Source: Allosalinactinospora lopnorensis
Lineage (GTDB): Bacteria; Actinomycetota; Actinomycetes; Streptosporangiales; Streptosporangiaceae
Assembly: GCF_000981225.1 (NCBI RefSeq)
Contig: NZ_LAJC01000017.1
Coordinates: forward strand, 18,967 to 82,966
Length of the DNA stretch: 64,000 nucleotides
Direction of reading: 5' to 3'
Both the position numbers and the translations under genes were made by a program. The notes under the pieces are model-generated. The model did no database searches, was not told the origin of the DNA, and worked only from the letters and a program-made list of their open reading frames with translations. Numbering within the stretch: the stretch's first letter is position 1; each line of letters starts with the position of its first letter. Shown one piece after another: positions 36,574 through 44,837 of this stretch.

Positions 36574-37464
36574 ATGGTGAACATGACTTCGCTTAGGGTG
36601 TCGACCGCCGGTGTGCGGGTCGGCGACATCGCCGGCTGGCCCGGCTGGGAGGCCGAGGTCCCCATGGACTGGCGCACCGGACGCGCCCGGCGCGACTTCG
36701 AGGGCCGGTGGATCATCCACGACATCCCGCCCGAGGAGCCCGACCCGGTCGACGCCGACCGCCCCAGTGCCGACCGGGCCGCGCGGCGTGCGATCGTGGG
36801 CCTGGCCGAGGCGGCCGGAGGGCATGGCAGCGGAAACCTCTTCCTGGACCTGCTGGCCGCATCGGTGCCGACCCCGGTCGGCACCCGGGACGTCTACCAA
36901 CGGGCGCGCGCCGTGGCGCTGATCTACCAGAGCGCCCACCACCATGGGCTGGACCCGCGCCGCGCGCTGTGCGCCGTCTACGGTCTGACGGTGGTCAACG
37001 ATGTCCCCGGGCAGCGGGCCGAGTTTCCGAGCACTCTGGACAACTGGCTGCGCCAGACACGCGCCGCCCGGCGGCCCGACGGACAGCCCTACCTGCCTGG
37101 CAGCGCTCCCCGGAGCGCCTGGCCGCGCCGCTGGCCGCTACGGCGCCAGCGCCCACTTGAACACAGTCAGGCCCACCCCGAGCCTGCCCCGGGCACGACC
37201 GCACAGGGCCCTTACGCTGGACGCGTGCTGAGGGTGAAGGCTCACCCGACGCGGCCCGCTGGGCACGACATCGACGGGGTGCCCCTGGCCGACATCGCCC
37301 TGGAGGGCGAGTGGGACGACGGCCAGGAACTGGAGCTGGAGGAGCTGCCCGCGGTGCGCTATGCCGACCTGGTGGCGGTGCATATGGTGCGCCTGAGCGA
37401 GCGCCTCAAGGAGAGCTACCCTGGCGTGCGGGTGGAGGTCACTGGCGCGGCGATCCCGCACTGA
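36574..37464 (+). CDS. Unknown protein, possibly two genes
   Basis: 296 residues as read. N-terminal STAGVRVGDIAGWPGWEAEV and a helical middle (DVYQRARAVALIYQSAHHHG; ALCAVYGLTVVNDVPG). Around residue 175-200 the sequence becomes Arg/Pro-rich (SAWPRRWPLRRQRPLEHSQA), which reads like a wrong frame; the neighbouring frame gives RSPERLAAPLAATAPAPT and a stop near 37160. A second gene may then start at GTG 37225 (VLRVKAHPTRPAGHDIDGVP ... ADLVAVHMVRLSERLKESYP). No family recognised for either part. Confidence 0.5.
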   Translation: MVNMTSLRVSTAGVRVGDIAGWPGWEAEVPMDWRTGRARRDFEGRWIIHDIPPEEPDPVDADRPSADRAARRAIVGLAEAAGGHGSGNLFLDLLAASVPTPVGTRDVYQRARAVALIYQSAHHHGLDPRRALCAVYGLTVVNDVPGQRAEFPSTLDNWLRQTRAARRPDGQPYLPGSAPRSAWPRRWPLRRQRPLEHSQAHPEPAPGTTAQGPYAGRVLRVKAHPTRPAGHDIDGVPLADIALEGEWDDGQELELEELPAVRYADLVAVHMVRLSERLKESYPGVRVEVTGAAIPH

Positions 37465-37672
37465 ACAAAAGCCCCAAGGCCGTTAACGAACGTGCTGCCA
37501 ACCGCAGGCGCGGAACCAGCACATCGGCCAGGTCGTCATATGAGATGTAGGGGAGTCACTCCCTTCCGCGCCTATCCCCTGGCGCCCGTCGATGTCATCG
37601 CGCTCTGCGCACACATCGACGGTCTCGTCCCACGCCTTTCGAGGGTGGGAGATCGAGAGGAAGAGGCCGCCC

Positions 37673-37759
37673 ATGGACCCGAGTGTTGTCGATTCGGTCC
37701 TCATCTTCCTGGTTGTGCTGCTCATGGTGGCTGCCGTCGAGCGGTACATCGGCAGGTAG
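37673..37759 (+). CDS. 28-residue single-membrane-span peptide
   Basis: MDPSVVDSVLIFLVVLLMVA followed by AVERYIGR. The ATG is preceded by GAGAGGAAGAGG at ideal distance and the stop is followed 12 bases later by a stem-loop, so the unit looks like a complete mini-gene. One hydrophobic helix with a charged C-terminus resembles membrane toxins or small membrane regulators, but no family is recognised. The rest of the 37465-37915 region has no other supportable gene. Confidence 0.55.
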   Translation: MDPSVVDSVLIFLVVLLMVAAVERYIGR

Positions 37760-37771
37760 ATGAGGCCAAGA

Positions 37772-37797
37772 GCCCCCGCCGGAGGACCGACGGGGGC
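37772..37797 (+). terminator. Stem-loop after the 28-residue gene
   Basis: GCCCCCG (37772-37778) pairs with CGGGGGC (37791-37797); an inner CGG/CCG pair shortens the loop. Followed by GTTCC. Confidence 0.55.
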
Positions 37798-37915
37798 GTT
37801 CCTATGCCCTCGCCTGTCCGAGAATCGATCGTTTTACAGACAGCGGCCGGGGGTGGCCCCGCTGCCGTTTCCGTTTGGGCTGCCGCCGCCGGGTCTTAGT
37901 GGGCACACTTTGGTC

Positions 37916-38305
37916 ATGTCGGTTCTTTCCCGGGTGATGTACGTACTGGGTGGGGTGGCGGTCTTCGCCGCGGTGGCACTGGCGCTGTGGCGCCAGGATG
38001 TGGAGTTCGCCAGCTGGGTCGCGGCGATCGTGGGGGCGGGGGTAATCGGTGGCGGGTGGATCCTGCGCGGCCTGGCCGCCCACCCGGCCCCCGGCGGTGG
38101 GGTGGGCGGTGATGACATCACGCTGACCGAGGTCGTGACTAAGGGCGGCGTCACCGGCAAGCGCGGCCTGGCCGCCCCACCCCGCGACCCCGAGGCGCCC
38201 CCCGGATCCGGCGGTGTGGGCAACGACCGCATCCGTATCGAAGGGGTCCAGGCCGGAGGGGACGTCGTGGGCAAGGAAGAGCGCCCGGCCAACCCCGACA
38301 CCTGA
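37916..38305 (+). CDS. Small two-helix membrane protein before the STAND ATPase
   Basis: About 129 residues from ATG 37916. Two hydrophobic helices (MYVLGGVAVFAAVALALW; SWVAAIVGAGVIGGGWIL), then Gly/Pro-rich repeats with ITLTEVVTKGGVTGKRG and IRIEGVQAGGDVVGKEE. The V-x-x-G-G-x-V-x-GK signature is echoed in the next gene's start (HDITAGGDAIGKKVV), which suggests the two proteins interact or share an adaptor motif typical of STAND-linked proteins. It ends 36 bases before the STAND gene. The start has little ribosome-site support. Confidence 0.6.
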   Translation: MSVLSRVMYVLGGVAVFAAVALALWRQDVEFASWVAAIVGAGVIGGGWILRGLAAHPAPGGGVGGDDITLTEVVTKGGVTGKRGLAAPPRDPEAPPGSGGVGNDRIRIEGVQAGGDVVGKEERPANPDT

Positions 38306-38341
38306 ACCCCCCTGTCCCCTGCGACCGATGCGGAGCCGCCC

Positions 38342-40392
38342 ATGCCCGCCGCGCCTGAGCCCGCCGGCGACTCCATCCACATGCACGACATCACCGCCGG
38401 TGGTGATGCCATTGGTAAGAAAGTCGTCCACGAACACCACTACGGGCCCGCCCCCCAGGCGGTGCAGGCCCTGCCCTCGGTTCCGGCCGGCTTCACCGGC
38501 CGCACCCAGGAGCTGACCGAACTGCTCGCAGCCTTGGACCCCACCTCTGCCAACGCCGCCGGGGAATCGGGGGGTGTGGTGATCTCGGCGCTGGCCGGAA
38601 TGGGCGGGGTGGGCAAGACCGCGCTGGCCGCCAGGGCCGGCACCGCCGCACGCGCCAAGGCGTGGTTCAGCGGGGTGCTGTGGGTAGACCTGCGCGGCTA
38701 CACCCCCGACGCCGAGCCGGTCAGCGCGCACCAGGCATTGGATGCGCTGCTGCGCGCCCTGGGGGTGGCCCCGGCACACATCCCCGCCCAGACCTCCCCG
38801 CGGGCCGCGCTGTATCGCTCCCAGCTGGCGGAGGTGGCCGCCCAGCGGGGCGGCCCGCTGCTGGTGGTGGCCGACAACGCCGCCACCCTCGCCCAGGTCC
38901 ACCCCCTGCTGCCCGGCCCGGGCGGGCACCGGCTGCTGGCCACCTCCCGCGAACGGCTCGCCCTGACCGGGGCTCGCCACCTCGACCTCGACGTCCTGAC
39001 CCCCCAGGAAGCGCGTGAACTGCTTGTCCGGGCGTTGCAGATCAACCACCCCGAGGACGCGCGCGGTGAAGACACCACCGGGCTAGATGAGCTCGCCGGT
39101 GTGTGCGGGTTCTTGCCGCTGGCCCTTGATGTGGCTGCGGCCGTGCTGGTGCGCTCCCCACACCTGGGGCCTTCCCGGCTGGCCACCCGCCTAAGCGGCA
39201 CCGCCCGCCTGAAGCGTTTGGACCGGGTGCGCGCGGTCTTCGACGCCTCCTTCGCCCACCTCACCGAGCAGCAAGCCCAGGTGTTCCTTCTGTTGGGGGC
39301 CGCGCCGGGCCCTGCCACCTCCACCCGGGCGGCCGCGGTGCTCACCGGCCTGGACAAAGACGACGCAGAGGAGGTGCTGGAGGTGCTGGAGGTGCTGGAG
39401 GTGCTGGAGGTGCTGGCCGCGGCCCACCTGCTCATCGCCCGCCCTAACGACCGGTGGGCCATGCACGACCTGCTCACCGACTACGCCCGCCACCACCAAA
39501 CCCCCGCCACCACCAAACCCCCGCCAACCGCGACCAGGCCCTGCACCGGCTGCTGGACTTCTACACCACCACCGCGCGTGACGCCGACGCCCACCTGCGC
39601 GCCCTGCCCGGCGATGCCGTGCCCGAGGCCTTCCCCGACCACGACGAGGCGCTGGCCTGGCTGGAGGCCGAACACCCCACTCTGCTCGCCGCCGTCGAAG
39701 CGGCGCGGGCGGCCGGCCACACCACCGCGGCCATCGACCTGCCCCTGCATCTGGCCACCTACCTGGACCGAGGGCGCTACTTCGAGGACCTAGCGAAGGT
39801 CTCCCGCATCGCCCAGGCCACCGCCTACGCAGAAGGCGACCGCCACCGCGAAGCCAGGGCGTGGACCAACCGCGGCAACGCCCTGCGTCGGGTGCGGCGA
39901 TTTGAGGAGGCCATCGACGCCCACCAGCACGACCTCGCCTACTGCCAGCAGGTGGGCGACCGCCACGGCGAAGCCAGGGCATGGAATGGCCTTGGCTTGG
40001 CCCTGCGGCAGGTGCGCCGGTTTGGCGAGGCGATCGAGGCTCACACCTACGCCCGCGACACCTTCGCCGAACTGGGCGACCGCCACGGCGAAGCCAGGGC
40101 GTGGTACCACCTCGGCTTGACCCTGCTTTGGGTGCCGCGGTTTGGCGAGGCGATCGAGGCTCACACCTACGCCCGCGACACCTTCGCCGAACTGGGCGAC
40201 CGCCACCGCGAAGCCAGGGCATGGAACAACCTCGGCCTCGCCCTGCACGGCAGCGGTCGGGTGGGTGAGGCGGTTGCGGCGGTGGAGCGGGCGGTGGAGT
40301 TGTATGAGGCGACCGGTGATGAGCACCGGGGGGCCATCGCCCAAGAGCTGCTGGCCAAGATCCGGCGAGACCTTGGCCGGGATGGGGGCTGA
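38342..40392 (+). CDS. STAND/NB-ARC ATPase with C-terminal TPR repeats, with one frameshift
   Basis: Residues 1-40 hold the adaptor-like ITAGGDAIGKKVVHEHHYG. NB-ARC: FTGRTQELTELLAAL, Walker A SALAGMGGVGKTALA, Walker B-like PLLVVADNAATL, sensor LLATSRERLALTG, GLPLAL-like GFLPLALDVAAAV. A five-fold EVL repeat lies near residue 345. In the C-run about 39500-39525 the frame is lost; one added base leads to NRDQALHRLLDFYTTTARDA and at least four TPRs (HREARAWTNRGNALRRVRRF; HGEARAWNGLGLALRQVRRF and so on), total about 683 residues. These NLR-like ATPases oligomerise on sensing a trigger; several are antiphage or signalling proteins. The effector domain is not evident. Confidence 0.78.
39371..39415 (+). 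repeat. Five exact copies of GAGGTGCTG
   Basis: 45 bases, 9-base unit, encoding EVL five times within the STAND ATPase between NB-ARC and TPR parts. Copy-number change keeps the reading frame and would lengthen or shorten a helical linker. Confidence 0.9.
40021..40206 (+). repeat. Near-identical 120-base TPR-coding repeats
   Basis: Bases 40021-40080 and 40141-40200 are identical over 60 bases, and the following CGCCAC plus GCGAAGCCAGGGC are also shared with units starting at 39841 and 39961. Period 120 bases equals 40 codons (a TPR plus linker). This degree of DNA identity implies recent duplication or gene conversion. Confidence 0.9.
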
Positions 40393-40530
40393 CTTCTGGG
40401 AGGGTCCGCGGGCCACCCGGTTGGCCAGACGGCCAGAGGGTCACTGCAGGGTGTGGCCGACGCGTACCAGGCGGGCAACGAAAAAAGCTGGGGGACGCCC
40501 ACCGGATCCAACCCGGCCATGTGACCGCGG

Positions 40531-40547
40531 CGGGGGCCTCGCCCCCG
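40531..40547. terminator. Short GC hairpin between convergent genes
   Basis: CGGGGGC (40531-40537), loop CTC, GCCCCCG (40541-40547). It lies between the convergent ends of the STAND ATPase (40392) and the minus-strand membrane gene (40638). The rest of this 245-base gap shows nothing. Confidence 0.4.
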
Positions 40548-40637
40548 AGGCCACCCGCTCTGGGCTTTTCCCGCTACGCCTGAGCCGCCCCCAAGCGCCC
40601 TTGAGGAAGCCTTCTGAGAGCCCCGAGCTGTGATGGC

Positions 40638-40877
40638 CTACTCGGGCTTGTGGCCTTCAGGGGGAGTGCGCCCCTGGTGGGGGTGGGCGATCAGCGAGTC
40701 GAAGAACCGGAAGGCGCTGGCGAACACCACCAGGCCAGCGAGGACCGCCTCGGCAATATGGCGGCCAGACAACCAGGTCAGCACCGCCGCTACCCCGGTG
40801 CAGACACAGCTCATCGACAACACCAAAGCCAGGCGCATGCTCAGGCGGGCAGAAGGAGCGTCTCCAAAGGAGGTCAT
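40638..40877 (-). CDS. Small two-helix membrane protein
   Basis: 79 residues from ATG 40877 after GAAAGG. Two hydrophobic helices: MRLALVLSMSCVCTGVAAVL and HIAEAVLAGLVVFASAFRFF, ending DSLIAHPHQGRTPPEGHKPE. A shorter relative is encoded at 44604-44720 (LAGLLVLAGAFKFADSVIHS). No known family recognised. A 9-base-arm hairpin lies just upstream of its ribosome site. Confidence 0.6.
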   Translation of the reverse strand: MTSFGDAPSARLSMRLALVLSMSCVCTGVAAVLTWLSGRHIAEAVLAGLVVFASAFRFFDSLIAHPHQGRTPPEGHKPE

Positions 40878-40902
40878 GACAACCTTTCAGCGGTAAAGGG
40901 CC

Positions 40903-40926
40903 ACAGCCCGGACGATGCCGGGCTGT
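40903..40926 (-). promoter_or_regulatory. Leader hairpin upstream of the small membrane gene
   Basis: ACAGCCCGG (40903-40911) and CCGGGCTGT (40918-40926) pair perfectly around ACGATG. It lies 26-49 bases upstream of the minus-strand ATG at 40877, so it could modulate its expression. Confidence 0.35.
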
Positions 40927-41052
40927 AGGTCGCTTCGGCCCCACCACCCCACGGCAGCAAGCGATTCAACGGCGAGAGAAAAACCTCGAGAAAATCCGTG
41001 GGGTCCCTGCCCTGCCCTGACATAGGAGGGACGGCACGCCTTCACGCGGCGT

Positions 41053-41084
41053 GGCGCTCCCGGCCGGTCGTTTCCGGGAGCGCC
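41053..41084 (+). promoter_or_regulatory. Leader hairpin upstream of the sigma-like gene
   Basis: GGCGCTCCCGG (41053-41063) and CCGGGAGCGCC (41074-41084) pair perfectly with a 10-base loop, 36 bases before the ATG at 41121. Could be a terminator of readthrough or a translational control element. Confidence 0.45.
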
Positions 41085-41120
41085 TATCGCGTCACAAGGA
41101 AGGACACGAAGGGAACACGG

Positions 41121-41942
41121 ATGGACGAGCAGGCCGGACTGGGTCCGGGCTCGTCTGAGCGCCTACAACCCGATGTATGTAGGCGCTCAGGCGAGCCCGG
41201 CTCCGGTTCCGCGAATCTTTCCACCGGCTCTTTGCATCCCCCCGCCGGTGACTGGGCGGTGTTGGGAGACCTCCTTGAGCGCCTCGAAGCGGACTACGCT
41301 TCTGAGGAAGGCGACCAGCTGCGTCAGGGCCAGGAGAACCTGCTTCGACGCCTGGCCGACCACACCCTCCTCAGCGAGCTCGCTGAGGACGGCTTCACTG
41401 GCCCCCGCTATGAGATGTTCGAGGCTGACCTGGCCGCATATGGCTATCCGGTCATGCTCTCCTGGATCCGAAAACGCCGCATCTACTCCCTGTGCGCACG
41501 CCAGGGCCGCCCCCTACAGCCCCTCGAAGCCGACGCCGAGCTGCTGAGCACCTCGTTCAACGAACGTCTCGGACTTGCGGTAGAGACCGTGGCCGAGGCG
41601 CTGAAGTTCTTCCGAGACCACGCGCTCATGCAGCGTAAATGGTCGATCGAGGGCGGCGCCTCGATCAAGACCTACTTCGTCGGCGCCTGCCTCTTGGCCT
41701 TCCCCAACGTCTACCGCCGCTGGTCGGGTGAGCGCGCCAAATGGCGCCAGGCCCATTCAGTCGCCGCTGCCTTTGAGGACGACCGCTGCGTTATGGACCA
41801 CATCCGGGATCCGGCCGAGACTGCCACGTTGAAGCTGATGGCCCAGCAGGCCATGGATGAGATGCCACCTGACACCCGTGAGATAGCCGAACTCGTCCTC
41901 GACGGTCACACCCATGCCGAGATTGGCCAGCAACTAGGATGA
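41121..41942 (+). CDS. Sigma-70-like / ECF-type regulator
   Basis: 273 residues from ATG 41121 after GAAGGG. After a disordered about 45-residue start: DWAVLGDLLERLEADYASEE, LAAYGYPVMLSWIRKRRIYS (region-2-like), AEALKFFRDHALMQRKWSIE, IKTYFVGACLLAFPNVYRRW and a C-terminal region-4-like HTH (TREIAELVLDGHTHAEIGQQ). I recall this IKTYF-G-C-FPN-YR-W pattern from actinobacterial sigma-like proteins. The gene ends 58 bases before the Crp-like gene in the same direction. Hairpins lie on both sides of the start codon. Confidence 0.7.
   Translation: MDEQAGLGPGSSERLQPDVCRRSGEPGSGSANLSTGSLHPPAGDWAVLGDLLERLEADYASEEGDQLRQGQENLLRRLADHTLLSELAEDGFTGPRYEMFEADLAAYGYPVMLSWIRKRRIYSLCARQGRPLQPLEADAELLSTSFNERLGLAVETVAEALKFFRDHALMQRKWSIEGGASIKTYFVGACLLAFPNVYRRWSGERAKWRQAHSVAAAFEDDRCVMDHIRDPAETATLKLMAQQAMDEMPPDTREIAELVLDGHTHAEIGQQLG
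41155..41190 (+). promoter_or_regulatory. Hairpin inside the first codons of the sigma-like gene
   Basis: CTGAGCGCCTAC (41155-41166) and GTAGGCGCTCAG (41179-41190) are perfect complements with a 12-base loop, at codons 12-23. A 12-base-pair stem this close to the start should slow initiation or elongation, or serve as a protein-binding site. Confidence 0.5.
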
Positions 41943-42000
41943 GCCCCCGCGCAGTCGAAGGCCGCCTTTATCGGATCCGGAGGAGGATGGGAGAACGAGG

Positions 42001-43041
42001 ATGAGCGAATCCCACTTCAGCGCGGACGACATCGTCCTCCTCTACGAGGTCCTGGAACGTCTCCAAGCCGAATCGCCCGACCCCGTACGCGCTGAGACGC
42101 TCTCGGCTCTGTCCTGCGTGCGCGATGCGGCCGACCACGGTGAACCGGTCGATTCCGAAGCTCAGCAATCTGCGCTGACGGCGCTACAGCGCTACCTCTC
42201 TCTTGTAAACGAGAGTTCGCTGGGCACCGCAGGGGCTCGAGCGATGAAACGGCGAGCTCTTTCCGCTCATGTCAGCGCGATCCTGCAGGCTGCCCACAAG
42301 CCCGATGAGCACCGTCGGACCTCCCCCCAAGGCGGCAGGGGCGTGGGGGGAGGGGGCCGCCGTCCTTGGCCCGCGAAAAGCGTCATCGCCTCCCTCAAGC
42401 CCGACCAGTGCCGTGCTCTCCTCGCCCTGGGGCATCTGCGACACTTCGCCGCCGAAGACGTCCTGGTGCACCAGGGCGAGAGAACGAGACACGTCTTCGT
42501 GCTCATCGACGGCGTCACCAAGGTGACCCACAGCTCCCGCAACGGGCGCCGCGTCCTGCTCGCGATCCGTTCCCGCGGCGACCTCATCGGTGAGCTGGCC
42601 AGCCTGGACGGCAGTCCGCGGATCGCGACGGTCACCGCCACCGGCCTGGTCTCCGCCGTGGTCATCGCGCACCGGGACTTCGAGGCGTTCCTGGCCAAAA
42701 ACCCGGAGGTCTCCCAGGCGGTCAGCGCGTCGATCGCCGGCAAGTTCCACTCCACCACCCAGCGGGTGATCGACTACAGCGCGCACGACGTCCCGGTGCG
42801 CCTGGCCCGGGTGCTGTACCAGCTCTACCAGGACTACGGGCTACGCAAAGGCGACCGCGTCGAACTGGGAATCCCCATCACCCCGCCCGAGCTCGCCTCC
42901 ATCATCGGCGCCTCGGAGGTCACCGTACAGAAGGCCCTGGCTGACCTGCGGCAGCGCAGAATCGCCAGCACCGGCTACCGCACCAACGCGATCACCTCAT
43001 TTGCGGCACTCGCGGAAACAGCAGATATCAATGACCAGTGA
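42001..43041 (+). CDS. Crp/Fnr-type regulator with N-terminal extension
   Basis: 346 residues. The first about 130 residues are a helical extension not found in ordinary Crp. The cyclic-nucleotide-binding fold follows: FAAEDVLVHQGERTRHVFVL, VLLAIRSRGDLIGELASLDG, SPRIATVTATGLVSAVVI. The C-terminal Crp HTH is LGIPITPPELASIIGASEVT with VQKALADLRQRRI. In canonical cAMP sites the phosphate-binding motif is RxxSA; here the equivalent is GSPRIATV, so the ligand may differ. Transcribed just after the sigma-like gene, so the pair may form a two-step regulatory cassette. Confidence 0.88.
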   Translation: MSESHFSADDIVLLYEVLERLQAESPDPVRAETLSALSCVRDAADHGEPVDSEAQQSALTALQRYLSLVNESSLGTAGARAMKRRALSAHVSAILQAAHKPDEHRRTSPQGGRGVGGGGRRPWPAKSVIASLKPDQCRALLALGHLRHFAAEDVLVHQGERTRHVFVLIDGVTKVTHSSRNGRRVLLAIRSRGDLIGELASLDGSPRIATVTATGLVSAVVIAHRDFEAFLAKNPEVSQAVSASIAGKFHSTTQRVIDYSAHDVPVRLARVLYQLYQDYGLRKGDRVELGIPITPPELASIIGASEVTVQKALADLRQRRIASTGYRTNAITSFAALAETADINDQ

Positions 43042-43200
43042 GTTTTGGCTCAGATCCACCCACCTGGCCACCATGGCGCTGCTGGGACAAACGGATGCGC
43101 GAGCGCGGCGCGGTGTCCTTCTCGCCGAAGGCGCGGCCGCCAGCTCGTCCCGCGAACGTACCGACGTCTGCCACGAATCCGCGGAAACCGCTCCGCGAAT

Positions 43201-43243
43201 GAGTACGGGTGCGCACACTCTGGATGTGTACGCACCCGTACTC
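43201..43243 (+). terminator. Long stem-loop after the Crp-like gene
   Basis: GAGTACGGGTGCG (43201-43213) and CGCACCCGTACTC (43231-43243) pair perfectly; inner ACAC/GTGT extend the stem. It is followed by GTTTTGG, so it fits an intrinsic terminator, but it also ends 13 bases before the next ATG and could be an operator. Nothing else recognised in 43042-43256. Confidence 0.55.
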
Positions 43244-43256
43244 GTTTTGGGGTGGG

Positions 43257-43679
43257 ATGGAGGACGACCGGTGGCCCGCCTTCCGCGGTGAACCCACCGT
43301 GGAGCAGGGTTCGGAGCACGTGCGCGACCGGCTGGGCACCGTGGTGACCGACGTCGCCGACACCGGCGGCGCGGTGGTGCTCACCGACGCCGGCACCCCC
43401 GACGGGGCGATCGTGCACCGCGACGTGCTCGCCCAGGCCGGGCTCGACATCGCGGCCGAATGGGGGGTGCGCCAGGCCCGCGCCGCCGAGATCGGCCCCC
43501 AGGGCATCACCTACCGCGGATCCCTGGCCGGGGTGCTGGTCGACCAGGCCACCGCCGCGGCGCTCGCCTGCGGGCTGCCGGTGCTCCTCTTCGAGGAGCT
43601 GGAGCTGGCGCCCGGCGGTACCACCCTGGCCAACGACTCACCCAGCACCGACGACTCGAACTCCTACGCAAGATCCTGA
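43257..43679 (+). CDS. Unknown protein, weakly Phd/antitoxin-like
   Basis: About 140 residues from ATG 43257 after GGGGTGGG. TVVTDVADTGGAVVLTDAGT and PDGAIVHRDVLAQAGLD resemble the strand-turn-strand of Phd/YefM-type proteins that read VVVT-x-x-G-x-P-x-A-x-L, but this is weak. The rest, QGITYRGSLAGVLVDQATAA and LPVLLFEELELAPGGTT, is not recognised. The last about 15 residues (NDSPSTDDSNSYARS) are probably read-through into integrase debris, so the natural C-terminus may have been lost. Confidence 0.45.
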   Translation: MEDDRWPAFRGEPTVEQGSEHVRDRLGTVVTDVADTGGAVVLTDAGTPDGAIVHRDVLAQAGLDIAAEWGVRQARAAEIGPQGITYRGSLAGVLVDQATAAALACGLPVLLFEELELAPGGTTLANDSPSTDDSNSYARS

Positions 43680-44155
43680 ACGAAGCTTCGGGGCCACTGC
43701 GTTCACGCACGGCGGCCTGCCTCATGCTCCTCTACGCCCAGCCCGCAAGCCGCATCGTCCTGCTGACCACCGACGACATCACCCAGGACGACGGCCAGGT
43801 CTTCATCCGCTTCGGTGACCCGCCGACCCTGGTCCCCAGCCCCTTCGACGGACTCTTGCTCCGCGCCCGCCACGAGCGCGGCAACGCGAAGACTTCTGCC
43901 TCGGCCGACTCTCCCTGGCTCTTCCCCGGACAGGCCGGGCGGCCGCTGAACTCCTTGTACCTCGCGGCTCTGGTCGGCGAGATCGGTATCCCCAGCGGCT
44001 CGGTCCGCTCTGCTGCCCTGCGCCAACTCGTGCTCCAGGCTCCCGCTCCGGTCATCGCCCGCGCCCTCGGCTTCCACGACAAGACCACCACCCGCATCGC
44101 CGCGAGCGAGGGTGGGGCCTGGAACCGCTACGCCACCAGTGACCACACGCAGTGA
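43650..44155 (+). pseudogene. Actinobacterial tyrosine-recombinase-like C-terminal fragment
   Basis: Reads RSRTAACLMLLYAQPASRIV, then FIRFGDPPTLVPSPFDGLLL, SPWLFPGQAGRPLNSLYLAA, SAALRQLVLQAPAPVIARAL and GFHDKTTTRIAASEGGAWNR. I recall this order (LLYA-P-RI-L ... WLFPG--GRPL ... AALRQL--Q-PAPV-A--LG-H--T) from a common actinobacterial recombinase-like family. No start and no N-terminal core domain are present, and the preceding gene runs into it out of frame. Relic. Confidence 0.45.
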
Positions 44156-44175
44156 CCAAGACGGCAGGGACTGCG

Positions 44176-44253
44176 GAGAATAGTAGGGTCGGGTCGAGGC
44201 GCGGTTCCAAACTTGCGGTTGGACCGTTTCCTCGACCCGACCCTACTATTCTC
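44176..44253. repeat. 24-base perfect inverted repeat
   Basis: The left arm 44176-44199 (begins GAGAATAGTAGGG, ends TCGAGG) and right arm 44230-44253 are exact complements over 24 bases, with a 30-base spacer. It sits between two pieces of recombinase/transposase debris. It is not followed by a U-run. Possible transposon-end remnants in inverted orientation, a recombination site, or an operator. Confidence 0.75.
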
Positions 44254-44294
44254 GGCGGCGGTTCAGTGACGGCGGGATCCCTGCCACCGAGGAG

Positions 44295-44543
44295 ATGTGC
44301 GCCCGGCTGTCCCCGCTGGGCTACGGGCACATTAGCCTCCTGGGCTCCTACGCTTTCCCCAACCCGATGTGGAAGCCGGGCTGCGCACCCGGCGCCGACG
44401 AGGACGGCGCCAACACCTCCACCCTGCTCGCCTACTCCGGCCACACCTCAGTGGCGTCCGTGGCCCGCTACGCCCGGGTCTCCACCGAGGCGCTCTCGGC
44501 CTGGCAGGCCCAACGCGACCCGGCTGCCCGCAGGACGCACTGA
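44295..44543 (+). pseudogene. Mosaic of Tn3-transposase-like end and integrase-like end
   Basis: 82-residue reading. The first part, ARLSPLGYGHISLLGSYAFP, resembles the C-terminus of Tn3-family transposases (SP-x-x-x-x-H-I-x-x-x-G-x-Y); the rest, NTSTLLAYSGHTSVASVARY and ARVSTEALSAWQAQRDPAAR, resembles the end of a tyrosine recombinase. No upstream catalytic region. Interpreted as fused debris of two elements; both matches are from memory. Confidence 0.35.
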
Positions 44544-44603
44544 ATGGTGACCAGTGGCCAGCTGCGCCGCAGGGGCGGGGTAGCCCAGCCGGGGGTGGGC
44601 CCG

Positions 44604-44720
44604 TCATGAATGGATCACCGAGTCAGCGAACTTGAACGCCCCGGCGAGCACGAGCAGCCCGGCCAGGATGCGTCGCCTCCCGCTTCCCCGGTTTGGGACA
44701 GCCCCTGCGGCGGCCCTCAC
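44604..44720 (-). pseudogene. Truncated relative of the 40638-40877 membrane protein
   Basis: 38 residues from a GTG: RRRILAGLLVLAGAFKFADS then VIHS. Compare HIAEAVLAGLVVFASAFRFF in the intact copy: the second helix and its D-S-L/V-I end are conserved, the first helix is gone. Probably a remnant of a duplication. The remaining 44721-44837 stretch shows nothing. Confidence 0.4.
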
Positions 44721-44837
44721 CGCGTAGATGTGACATCTCGCTCTCGGCGCACGCGGGGACACTCGTCTCAGAGGTTGCGCGACTGCTATTTGAGATCCGG
44801 ACGGCAGGTTAGAGACATGCAGGCAGAAATGGATTGC

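Noticed and set aside
39191..40444. 417-residue minus-strand reading rich in Trp, Arg and Gly repeats
   Set aside because: Its repeats are the antisense image of the TPR-coding repeats; not protein-like.
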